NCBI RefSeq assembly: GCF_000613185.1
Contig: NZ_CCBB010000003.1
Coordinates: 1,364,001-1,428,000, forward strand
Reading direction: 5' to 3'
Source of the DNA: Mycolicibacterium cosmeticum
GTDB taxonomy: Bacteria > Actinomycetota > Actinomycetes > Mycobacteriales > Mycobacteriaceae
DNA length: 64,000 nucleotides
Of the stretch, positions 25,698-32,638 are shown in pieces (within the stretch, counting starts at the first letter, position 1; every line of letters starts with the position of its first letter). The notes beneath the pieces were generated by a model. That model ran no database searches. It saw nothing but the letters and a program-made list of their open reading frames with translations, and was not told the DNA's origin. A program made the position numbers and the translations under genes.

Positions 25698-26759
25698 TTA
25701 CAGTCCCAACTCCGCCTTGGCGAGGATATTGCGCTGAATCTCGTTGCTGCCGGCATAGATCGAGCCGGCCCGGTCGTTGAAGTAGCGCAGCGGGGCGACG
25801 GCTTGCCACGGCTCCCCACTGAGATAATCGTCCTCGGGCACGACGAAATCGGCGATCGGCCCACCCGGGCAGGTGGCGTGCGGTTGGTAGGCCCGGCCGC
25901 GGGGACCGGCCGCCTCCATCAGCAATTCGGTGAGCACCTGGCTCAACTCGGTGGAGATGATCTTGAGCATCGACGATGCCGCGCCCGGATGCCCGCCGCC
26001 GGCGAGCGCCGCCAGCACCCGGTACTCCAGGATTTCGAGCACCTCGGTGCGGATCCGGGCGTCGGCCAGCTTGCGGGCGAAGGACGGGTCGTCGATGAGC
26101 ACACCACCGGTCGGACCGGGCTGTGTCGCGGCCACCTCGGCGATCTGTTCGGCCATCACCTGAAGGGCCGGAGCGGTGGCGCCGCCGCCGCGTTCGAATT
26201 CCAGCAGGTACTTCGCGACGGTCCAGCCGTCGTCGATCCGGCCGATGACGTTGGCCTTCGGCACCCGCACGTCGTCGAAGAACACCTGGTTCTGCACCTC
26301 TTCGCCGGAGGTCATGACCAACGGCCGGATCTGGATGCCCGGTGCCGTCATATCGACGAGGACGAAGGTGATGCCCTGTTGCTTCTTGCCGGTCCGGGAG
26401 GTGCGCACCAAGGCGAACATCCAGTTGGCCTCGGTGGCGTGCGTGGTCCAGATCTTGCTGCCGGTACAGACCAGGTCGTCCCCGTCGGCCACCGCGGACA
26501 TGGACAGCGCGGCCAGATCCGATCCCGCCTCCGGCTCGGAATAGCCCTGGCAGAAGAACACCTCACCGGTCAGGATGCGCGGGAGGAAGAAGTCCTTCTG
26601 CTCCTGCGTGCCGAATGCGATGATCGCGTGCGCCACCATCCGGATTCCCATCGGCGACAACGAGGGAGCGCCGGCGAGCTGCGATTCTGCTGGTGGAGCG
26701 GGCGTATTCCGAACGTGCGCTATTCCTAGGGAATTGAATGTCTTCTGTCGCGTCCCCAT
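25698..26759 (-). pseudogene. 3' part of acyl-CoA dehydrogenase gene split by the integrated element
   Basis: From about residue 27 (LAGAPSLSPMGIRMVAHAI) to the end (IYAGSNEIQRNI...) this is a normal acyl-CoA dehydrogenase, covering the late N-terminal helices, beta domain and C-terminal domain. The usual first ~80 residues are absent. The first ~26 residues, from ATG 26759, read MGTRQKTFNSLGIAH... and derive from element DNA. The missing N-terminal piece (MDLSWSAADSAF...QHYIFSR) is encoded at 54,460-54,708 on the same strand, 27.8 kb away. The family's joining sequence is FSRE-x-x-LAGAPSLSP. A chimeric protein could still be made but lacks the substrate-pocket helices. Confidence 0.9.
26686..26692. 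other. Left junction of the integrated element (attL-like)
   Basis: TCTGCTG is shared with the right junction at 54,466-54,472 in the same orientation. To its left the DNA is acyl-CoA dehydrogenase; to its right it is element. The exact crossover cannot be fixed, because rejoining at the heptamer leaves the fadE frame off by a base or two. Confidence 0.6.
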
Positions 26760-26872
26760 TTCCGTGTTGAGAGTCAGACCTGGAATCAGCGCGCTGGATA
26801 CCTTGCTTGTGTCAGCGTGGGCCCTTCGAAATTGACCACCGAGGCGGACGAGTGGTGCAATCGGTGAACTGG

Positions 26873-26905
26873 TTCAGCGAATCCTCAGCGAAGCGTCCAT
26901 ACGGT
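26873..26905 (+). promoter_or_regulatory. TCAGC-box promoter of the first COG4705 gene
   Basis: TTCAGCGAATCCTCAGCG has TCAGC half-sites at 26874 and 26885 (11 bp apart). It is followed by exactly 10 nt and a TACGGT -10 box (26900-26905). The ATG at 26914 is so close that the transcript would be leaderless. This is one of seven promoters with this layout in the element. Confidence 0.75.
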
Positions 26906-26913
26906 CCGGCGTC

Positions 26914-28149
26914 ATGAGCGAGTTGACCAGATCTGGGGCCGGCAGGGCCTCGCGCGAGATGCTGAGCAAGGTTCCCGAGATCACAGTGTGGTTCTGGGTG
27001 ATCAAGATCCTTTGCACCACCGTGGGCGAAAGCTTCGCCGACTACATCAATGTGACTCTCGGCGTGGGTTTGGTCCCGACCGCAGTCATCTTCACCGTTG
27101 TGCTGGCCGCGGTGCTGGCGTGGCAACTGAGCTTGAACCGCTATCAACCGTTTGCGTACTGGCTGACGGTGGTGGTGCTCAGTGTGACCGGCACGCTGTA
27201 CACCGACATCCTCACCGACAGCCTCGGTGTTCCTTTGGCCGTCAGTTCGGCCGTCTTCGCGGCGGTCCTGGCGCTGGTGTTCGGGGTGTGGTTTGTCCGC
27301 GAACGCACGTTGTCGATTCACAGCATCACCACGTTGCCCCGCGAGTTGTTCTACTGGCTGGCGATTCTCGTCACCTTCGCCCTGGGTACCGCCGTCGGTG
27401 ACTGGACACTCGAGTTCACCGGTTGGGGTCCGGGCGTCTCGGTGCTGCTGCCGGCGGGCCTGATCGTCGCAATCGTCGTGGGCTGGAAGCTGGGGGCCAA
27501 TGCGGTGCTGTCGTTCTGGCTCGCCTACATCCTGACCCGCCCGCTGGGCGCCAACCTCGGCGATTGGCTGGGATTCCCCAAGGACCAGCAGGGCCTCGGT
27601 CTGGGCGTCGCGATCACCAGCGTGATCTTCCTGACCGCGATCCTGGCCACCGTCGTCTATCTGACGGTGACCCGCGCTGACGTCATCAACGACGCCGACA
27701 CACCGCGCGCCGCCGATCCGGGACGCGAGAAGGTCATGCTCGGCTACTTCGCCGCCGTCGCCGTTGCCACCGGTGCGTTGCTGACGTGGGCTCACGCCCA
27801 ACCGCACGGGGCCCCTCCGGGAGCCGAAGGACCCGCCGTGATCGTCCCGATCTCCGCGGGGCAGGCATCCGCGCACTTCCCGGCAGCCGACGTCATTAAC
27901 TTCCGCACCATCACCCAAGCCGCGTTGTCCAAAGTGCAGTCTGGTGATCAGACCGGTGCTACGGCCAGCGCGAAGAACCTCGAAACCGCTTGGGATGACG
28001 CACAATCCCGGCTCAAAGCCGCCGACGACGCCACCTGGACCGCCATCGACGGACGCATCGACGCCGTGCTGACGGCCATCCGAGACCCGCACCCCGACCT
28101 CGCAACGGAGTCGCAGGCACTCAACGATCTGCTGGCCGCGCTCACGTAG
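26914..28149 (+). CDS. COG4705-family multi-spanning membrane protein with extracytoplasmic C-terminal helix domain
   Basis: The protein is 411 aa. About eight to nine membrane helices are built from repeated blocks: KILCTTVGESFADYINVTLGVG, TLPRELFYWLAILVTFALGTAVGDW and AYILTRPLGANLGDWLGFP. The repeated pattern 'TT-x-GE..D' / 'LGT..GD' / 'RPLGA.LGD' marks COG4705. After a last helix (about 275-293) comes a soluble alpha-helical tail (about 320-411, FRTITQAALSKVQSGDQTGA...). This tail is absent from the paralog at 39,908. Function is unknown; the conserved acidic residues in membrane segments suggest an ion or solute carrier. Its own TCAGC-box promoter precedes it. Confidence 0.75.
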   Translation: MSELTRSGAGRASREMLSKVPEITVWFWVIKILCTTVGESFADYINVTLGVGLVPTAVIFTVVLAAVLAWQLSLNRYQPFAYWLTVVVLSVTGTLYTDILTDSLGVPLAVSSAVFAAVLALVFGVWFVRERTLSIHSITTLPRELFYWLAILVTFALGTAVGDWTLEFTGWGPGVSVLLPAGLIVAIVVGWKLGANAVLSFWLAYILTRPLGANLGDWLGFPKDQQGLGLGVAITSVIFLTAILATVVYLTVTRADVINDADTPRAADPGREKVMLGYFAAVAVATGALLTWAHAQPHGAPPGAEGPAVIVPISAGQASAHFPAADVINFRTITQAALSKVQSGDQTGATASAKNLETAWDDAQSRLKAADDATWTAIDGRIDAVLTAIRDPHPDLATESQALNDLLAALT

Positions 28150-28286
28150 CGGCAGGCTGTCTAATCGAGGGCCTGCGCGGGAGCAAGCCCCTCATGGGCG
28201 GTGCTCACGGTGGTCGAGCCATCGCGGATCGGCGTGCTGGAGTGACGCGGTATCAGCCGGCCCCGCGCGCGGCCGTGGAAGCTGCT

Positions 28287-28589
28287 TCACTCCATGGCGT
28301 CGGCGACGGCGCGCCGACAGCCGGCGAGGAAGTCGCGCGCGACGATCCCCGGCACGGAGTTCTTCTCGGCGAGGGCGTCACAGAACACCGTCGGCGTCAC
28401 TCCGGGTTCCGTCATGGCGGCGCGCACCATCGTGCCGTTGGAGGCGGCCGCATAGCCGGCGCGAAAGGACGCGTCGTCACGTTGGTGCGGCCCGGATGCG
28501 ATCTCGGCCAGGGCCAGCACCGCGACGAGGGCCGCGGAAACTACGACCACGCGGCCTGCGCGCAGTTCGTCGGATGTCGGGTGCGCCAC
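28287..28589 (-). CDS. Small membrane-anchored hypothetical protein (100 aa)
   Basis: The likely start is GTG 28589; the ribosome site is weak. A basic head (AHPTSDELRAGR) and one hydrophobic segment (about 14-33, VVVVSAALVAVLALAEIA) are followed by an outer segment with two cysteines (FCDALAEKN...FLAGCRRAVADAME) that could form a disulfide. It resembles short exported mycobacterial hypotheticals of the DUF732 style, though I cannot confirm a family. It is convergent with the COG4705 gene, with no hairpin obvious in the 137-bp gap. Confidence 0.5.
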   Translation of the reverse strand: MAHPTSDELRAGRVVVVSAALVAVLALAEIASGPHQRDDASFRAGYAAASNGTMVRAAMTEPGVTPTVFCDALAEKNSVPGIVARDFLAGCRRAVADAME

Positions 28590-28806
28590 GGCCTGATGTT
28601 CGCAGGCCGCACCTGACGACGCGCTGAAACGCAGAGATTTGTCGGGTGGATGCGGGTCGTGAACGCGTTTCGCCCGCGGCCGTTACTGCTCAGCCCTGAC
28701 CCGTCGACACCCCATTTGGAGGTTATTCGACAATCGTTGTGCCCCAGCTGTTTTTGCTATGTCACAAGGTGACCAGACAGAGTCGACGGCGGTGACTCGA
28801 GTCGCC

Positions 28807-28850
28807 TTCAGTTGCTCTCAGCGAACCTTTCAGCCGTCCGCGAGCATGGT
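28807..28850 (+). promoter_or_regulatory. TCAGC-box promoter upstream of the truncated lipoprotein gene
   Basis: Three half-sites are present: TCAGT (28808), TCAGC (28818) and TCAGC (28830). The last ends 10 nt before CATGGT (28845-28850). The spacing of the last two is 12 bp, one more than in the other copies. The surrounding region 28,590-28,981 contains no gene. Confidence 0.65.
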
Positions 28851-28981
28851 GACTTCGCCCATCAGCCCCCCGAGACACGAGGAACGGAAACCCTCATGCG
28901 GCACTGGTCTTCGGAACGTGAGAGTACCGGGCCTCTGCTGAGGCTGCAGGAACGCAACGCCCACAACCATGAGGAGATCTG

Positions 28982-29140
28982 ATGAGCGTTCGACGACGGC
29001 CGCTGACTGTGCCGGTAACGCTGCTGATGGCGGCGACCGCGGTTTCGGTAGCGGCGTGCGGGCAGAAGGGCGCGGCAGTCAAGCAGTCCTCCCCGGCGGC
29101 ATCGTCGTCCTCGAGAAGGCGTTTCCGGCGGGTACGGTGA
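28982..29140 (+). pseudogene. Truncated lipoprotein gene (52 codons)
   Basis: ATG 28982 follows AGGAG closely. The product starts with a lipoprotein signal peptide (RRRPLTVPVTLLMAATAVSVAACG; lipobox VAAC, Cys26). It then runs only 26 residues (GQKGAAVKQSSPAASSSSRR...) into a stop at 29138. A mature lipoprotein this short and ending in RRRFRRVR is unlikely to be intact. A frameshift near 29,110 is the simplest explanation, and no obvious remainder is seen downstream. It has a TCAGC-box promoter, so it was probably once part of the same regulon. Confidence 0.55.
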
Positions 29141-29267
29141 CCGATGCCGCGTGAGCATTCGCGACCTGCTACGCACCGAGCGGGCGGCGACCCCAACGGA
29201 TTGCGTTGATCCGATCGCTCGACGGATCGTGAGGCCACACCCCGAGAACGACATCACTTTATTCGCG

Positions 29268-29300
29268 TTCAGCGATTCCTCAGCCGTCTCGGCGCAGGGT
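29268..29300 (+). promoter_or_regulatory. TCAGC-box promoter upstream of the DUF2231 gene region
   Basis: TTCAGCGATTCCTCAGCC has half-sites at 29269 and 29280 (11 bp). Ten nt later is CAGGGT (29295-29300). A GTG at 29308 stands at the same distance as the leaderless start codons of the other copies. Confidence 0.7.
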
Positions 29301-29307
29301 GCCCACC

Positions 29308-29490
29308 GTGACAACCTCATACGATTACGCGCAGTTTCCTGTACCCGCGAGCGACCTCGCCGAATTCCGTGACCCGCGTCGGTGGCGACGCCGGTGCAAG
29401 GGCGGGCGCTGTGTCGCGGCGGGCCCCGGAGGGCGCAGCTGCCGACGTGCACACCGGGCGCGGGTCGGCGCAGCTGTCCGAGGGTGGTGA
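29308..29490 (+). CDS. Possible leaderless small ORF or decayed gene (60 codons)
   Basis: GTG 29308 lies 24 bp after the end of the TCAGC box, like the start codons of three other box genes. The reading frame opens VTTSYDYAQFPVPASDLAEF and then becomes Arg/Cys-rich with no recognisable fold. It may be a short true peptide, or the head of a frameshifted gene whose remainder lies in another frame up to 29,496. Evidence is positional only. Confidence 0.3.
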   Translation: MTTSYDYAQFPVPASDLAEFRDPRRWRRRCKGGRCVAAGPGGRSCRRAHRARVGAAVRGW

Positions 29491-29496
29491 ACTTCC

Positions 29497-29982
29497 GTGT
29501 CCACGATCGGCGGACTGCCCGCCCACGTACTACTGGTTCACCTCGTCGTCGCCCTCGCCCCGCTCGCCGGGCTGCTGTTAATGCTGTGCGCGGTGTGGCC
29601 GGCGGCGCGGCGACGGGCGGTCTGGCTCGCGGTTGGCCTGTCCGTCGCCGTGGCGGCGCTGACTCCGCTGACCATCGACGCCGGTGAATGGCTGCAGGAC
29701 AGGTTGGGCGCGCCGCCCGACGTCGCGGTACACGCCCGACTGGGTGACTCCATGAGCTACGTCGCGGTGGCCCTGGTCGTCGGTGCTGTGCTGGTGGCGG
29801 GTATTCACCTCTGGGAGCGGTTCCGAACGCCCACGCGGCTGGCGGTGCGGATCGCGGTCGCAGCCGTGACCGTCTTGATTGGCGTGGGCTCGGTCATTCA
29901 GGTTTATCGCATCGGCGACTCGGGTGCCCGCGCCGCCTGGGCGGACCAGATCGCCGCGACCGCACCGGCGGACCCGTCGTGA
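29497..29982 (+). CDS. DUF2231-family four-helix membrane protein
   Basis: The protein is 161 aa from GTG 29497, with a GAGGGTGG ribosome site 8 nt upstream. The opening GGLPAHVLLVHLVVALAPLAGLLLML is the DUF2231 hallmark (conserved His pairs in helix 1). Four membrane helices follow (about 10-30, 38-58, 85-108, 117-137), with another His in GAVLVAGIHLWERF. Such proteins are predicted heme- or quinone-associated membrane proteins, but the role is not established. The TCAGC box at 29,268 is the nearest promoter. Confidence 0.78.
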   Translation: MSTIGGLPAHVLLVHLVVALAPLAGLLLMLCAVWPAARRRAVWLAVGLSVAVAALTPLTIDAGEWLQDRLGAPPDVAVHARLGDSMSYVAVALVVGAVLVAGIHLWERFRTPTRLAVRIAVAAVTVLIGVGSVIQVYRIGDSGARAAWADQIAATAPADPS

Positions 29983-30120
29983 TTCGTTCCGCCACCACTG
30001 CTGAGTCCGGCCCGTCGATGTGGAACCGCGGCAGTGTTCGACATCGAACCCGTTGCACAGCAACGTTTTTAGCGTGTCGCGATTACTGCTCGGCGCTGAC
30101 GACAGGCGAGCGGTGTCGTC

Positions 30121-30163
30121 TTCAGCCGGGCACAGCGAACGTTCAGCCGGTCGCGAGCACCGT
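30121..30163 (+). promoter_or_regulatory. TCAGC-box promoter of the small secreted protein gene
   Basis: Half-sites TCAGC (30122), ACAGC (30132) and TCAGC (30143) are spaced 10 and 11 bp. The last ends 10 nt before CACCGT (30158-30163). The transcript would start near 30,170, leaving a 45-nt leader with an AAAGGA ribosome site before ATG 30215. Confidence 0.7.
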
Positions 30164-30214
30164 GGTCACATCAGCCCCGCTGGGGTTGACCCGAAAAGGA
30201 AAGGACACCCACAC

Positions 30215-30463
30215 ATGATGAACCCCAGACAGCGGCTGCTCGCCGGGATCGGCACCCTCGCGGCGGCGGTGACGATCGGCGGTGCCGGCACGGCGCTGGC
30301 GCACGCCACACCAACGCCGCCACCCCCACCGCCACCGGCAGCCTCCGAGCAATGCGACGCCCCCGAACCCGGTGACACCCCCGATCAGCCGGGCGCCCCG
30401 GACACCGACAACGTCCAAGACGGCGACCAGGCCGGACCCGAGGTCCCCGACGCCCCCTGCTGA
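30215..30463 (+). CDS. Small secreted Pro/Asp-rich protein (82 aa)
   Basis: The start is ATG 30215 (a second ATG follows at 30218). A Sec signal peptide occupies residues 1-29 (RLLAGIGTLAAAVTIGGAGTALAHA). A run of prolines (TPPPPPPPAA) and an acidic tail with two cysteines (EQCDAPEPGD...EVPDAPC) follow. It is intrinsically disordered and probably exported and disulfide-linked. No family recognised. It is transcribed from a TCAGC-box promoter and lies upstream of the lipoprotein-ABC operon. Confidence 0.65.
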   Translation: MMNPRQRLLAGIGTLAAAVTIGGAGTALAHATPTPPPPPPPAASEQCDAPEPGDTPDQPGAPDTDNVQDGDQAGPEVPDAPC

Positions 30464-30606
30464 GGACGCCCCTACGCCGACGACGGCCCGGTCACCACGG
30501 GCCCGGCAGTCGGTGCCCCTGTCGCGGTGCGGGACGCCGATACACGCATCCCGTGATATCGCTCCCGCACCGCGACACCCCATCCAGCCGAATCGAGGAA
30601 GAAACC

Positions 30607-31224
30607 ATGACCGTCATCAAATCCGTGCTGACGGCGCTGGCCGGCGGCGTCGCGGTCGCGGCGGTGGCCGCCGGATGCGCTACCGGTGGTCGGGCCGCCG
30701 GCCCGTCGACACCACCGCCGCCCAGTGGCGCCGCGCAGTCGGTAACCGAATCCAACCCGCCCGGCGACATTCCCGATAACCAGGCCTTCGTCGCCTACAC
30801 CGCCGCCGACGGGTCCTACACGCTGAAGTATCCCGAAGGCTGGGCGCGCACCGATTCCGGAACCACGGTCACCTTCACCGACAAGTACAACAGCATCACC
30901 GTGGCCCCCCATAACGGGTTCTACCAGCCCACCGAAGCCTACGCCCGCACCGTCGAGGTTCCTGAGATCGCCTCCCGCACAGCGGGCTTCGCAGGCGGCG
31001 ACGTGACCACGGTGCAACGGACCGCCGGCCCGGTCATCCAGATCAGCTATCAGGCCGATTCCGCGCCGAACCCGGTGACCGGCAAGTCGATCCGACAGGA
31101 CGTCGCCCGCTACGAGTACGCGCACAACGGCCGCGGCGTAGTAATCACCCTGTTCGCGCCCGCCGGTTCAGACACCGTCGACCCGTGGCGCACCGTCACC
31201 GACTCGTTCGCGTGGCAGCGATGA
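30607..31224 (+). CDS. Lipoprotein with PsbP-like domain, first gene of an ABC operon
   Basis: The protein is 205 aa from ATG 30607, with GAGGAAGAAA upstream. The lipoprotein signal ends at Cys24 (VAAGC). A Pro/Ser linker is followed by a compact domain (about 58-205) opening VAYTAADGSYTLKYPEGWARTDS, the pattern of PsbP/Mog1-like periplasmic lipoproteins. The stop overlaps the ATPase start (ATGA), so the lipoprotein is translationally coupled to the ABC system. It probably acts as its extracytoplasmic partner or substrate chaperone; this is inferred from context. Confidence 0.75.
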   Translation: MTVIKSVLTALAGGVAVAAVAAGCATGGRAAGPSTPPPPSGAAQSVTESNPPGDIPDNQAFVAYTAADGSYTLKYPEGWARTDSGTTVTFTDKYNSITVAPHNGFYQPTEAYARTVEVPEIASRTAGFAGGDVTTVQRTAGPVIQISYQADSAPNPVTGKSIRQDVARYEYAHNGRGVVITLFAPAGSDTVDPWRTVTDSFAWQR

Positions 31225-31922
31225 CCGCGCCGGAACTCACGACGGTCCAACCCGCGCCGGCGTCTCCGGTGCTGGAAGCGACCTCGCTGTACCGGTTCTT
31301 CCGCGCCGGCGAGGAGGAGACACTGGCGCTGCGCGGGGTGTCGGTGACCCTGCATCCGGGCGAGCTGGTCGCCGTGGTCGGCCCGTCCGGGTCGGGCAAA
31401 TCCACCCTGCTGTCCTGCCTGGCCGGCTTGGACGAACCCGACGGCGGCACCGTGGTCGTCGCCGGGCAGCGCGTCAGTCACCAACCCGAACAGCACCGCG
31501 CCCGGCTACGATCTCGATACGTCGGCATGCTGTATCAGGAACGAAACCTGTTGCTGCCGTTCACCATCGAGCAGAACCTCGCGCTGGTGCAACGCCTGGC
31601 CGGCGGCTCGGCGCGAACACACCCGGCGGTGCTGCTCGGGTCGCTGGGCATCGCCGACCGCGCCTCCGCCTACCCCGAAGAGCTCTCGGGTGGGGAGCTG
31701 GCCCGCGCCGGGCTGGCCGTCGCGCTGGCCAACGACCAGGTGGTGGTGCTGGCCGACGAACCGACCGGCGAACTGGACACCGCCACCGAAGCCGACGTGC
31801 TGGCCGTGCTGCGCGCCCGCGCCGAGACCGGAACCGCGATCCTGATCGCCAGTCACAGCCCGGCCGTGGCCGCGGCCGCCGACCGCATCATCACCCTGGC
31901 CGACGGGCAGGTCGTGCCGTGA
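31221..31922 (+). CDS. MacB/LolD-type ABC transporter ATPase 1
   Basis: The protein is 233 aa from ATG 31221. It has Walker A GPSGSGKST, a signature LSGGELARAG (variant of LSGGQ), Walker B VVVLADEPTGELD and the LolD-type EPTGELD block. It overlaps the lipoprotein gene by 4 bp and the second ATPase gene by 4 bp. It belongs to the MacB/LolD/FtsE subgroup that works with FtsX-fold permeases to move lipoproteins or peptides, or to perform mechanotransmission, without carrying substrate through the membrane. Confidence 0.9.
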   Translation: MTAPELTTVQPAPASPVLEATSLYRFFRAGEEETLALRGVSVTLHPGELVAVVGPSGSGKSTLLSCLAGLDEPDGGTVVVAGQRVSHQPEQHRARLRSRYVGMLYQERNLLLPFTIEQNLALVQRLAGGSARTHPAVLLGSLGIADRASAYPEELSGGELARAGLAVALANDQVVVLADEPTGELDTATEADVLAVLRARAETGTAILIASHSPAVAAAADRIITLADGQVVP

Positions 31923-32638
31923 CCAGCATTCGACACACCCCCGCGCGGTCGGCTGCGGTTGGTGAGGATGCCGCGGTGGTGCGCATCGAGCGGCTGACCC
32001 GCTGCTTCGGCATCGGTGCGGCCACCGTGGTCGCTGTGCGCGGCGTCACCGCGGCGGTGGCCGTCGGGGACCGCATCGCGGTGACCGGCCCGTCGGGATC
32101 GGGTAAGTCCACCCTGTTGCATCTGCTCGCCGGGCTCGACGACCCCACCTCCGGCAGCGTCTGGCGCCCCCCCGCCGACGTGGATGCGCCGCCGCTGGCG
32201 GCCGGGCTGGTGTTCCAGGGCCGCAGCCTGGTGCCCAACCTCGACGTCACCGAGAACGTCGCCCTGCCGCTGCTGTTCGCCGGACACGGCGAGGCGGAGG
32301 CCACCGGGCGCGCCCGCGCCGCCCTGGACCGGCTGGGGATCGGTGCCCTGGCCGCCGCGCTGCCCGACACCCTGTCCGGTGGGCAGGCCCAACGGGCGGC
32401 GATCGCTCGCGTGCTGGCCGTCGCGCCCCCGCTGATCCTGGCCGATGAACCCACCGGGCAACTCGACCACGCCGCCGCGGCGCTGGTGATGGACGTTCTG
32501 CTGGCCGCCGCCGACGACCTCGGGGCGGCGCTGGTCGTATCGACCCACGATCCGCTGATCGCCCGCCGACTGCCCACCCAGTGGGCGATGCGCGACGGCC
32601 GGCTGCGCATCACCACCACCGAGCAGGCTCGGCGATGA
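31919..32638 (+). CDS. MacB/LolD-type ABC transporter ATPase 2
   Basis: The protein is 239 aa from GTG 31919 (GTGA overlap with ATPase 1). Walker A GPSGSGKST, signature LSGGQAQRAA and Walker B LILADEPTGQLD are all present. It is distinct in sequence from ATPase 1, so the two may form a heterodimer driving the single permease that follows. Two different ATPases with one FtsX-type permease is less usual than one ATPase with one or two permeases. Confidence 0.9.
   Translation: MTSIRHTPARSAAVGEDAAVVRIERLTRCFGIGAATVVAVRGVTAAVAVGDRIAVTGPSGSGKSTLLHLLAGLDDPTSGSVWRPPADVDAPPLAAGLVFQGRSLVPNLDVTENVALPLLFAGHGEAEATGRARAALDRLGIGALAAALPDTLSGGQAQRAAIARVLAVAPPLILADEPTGQLDHAAAALVMDVLLAAADDLGAALVVSTHDPLIARRLPTQWAMRDGRLRITTTEQARR

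Noticed and set aside
28150..28286. Possible terminator between the first COG4705 gene and the 100-aa gene
   Set aside because: No inverted repeat of convincing length was visible in the gap.
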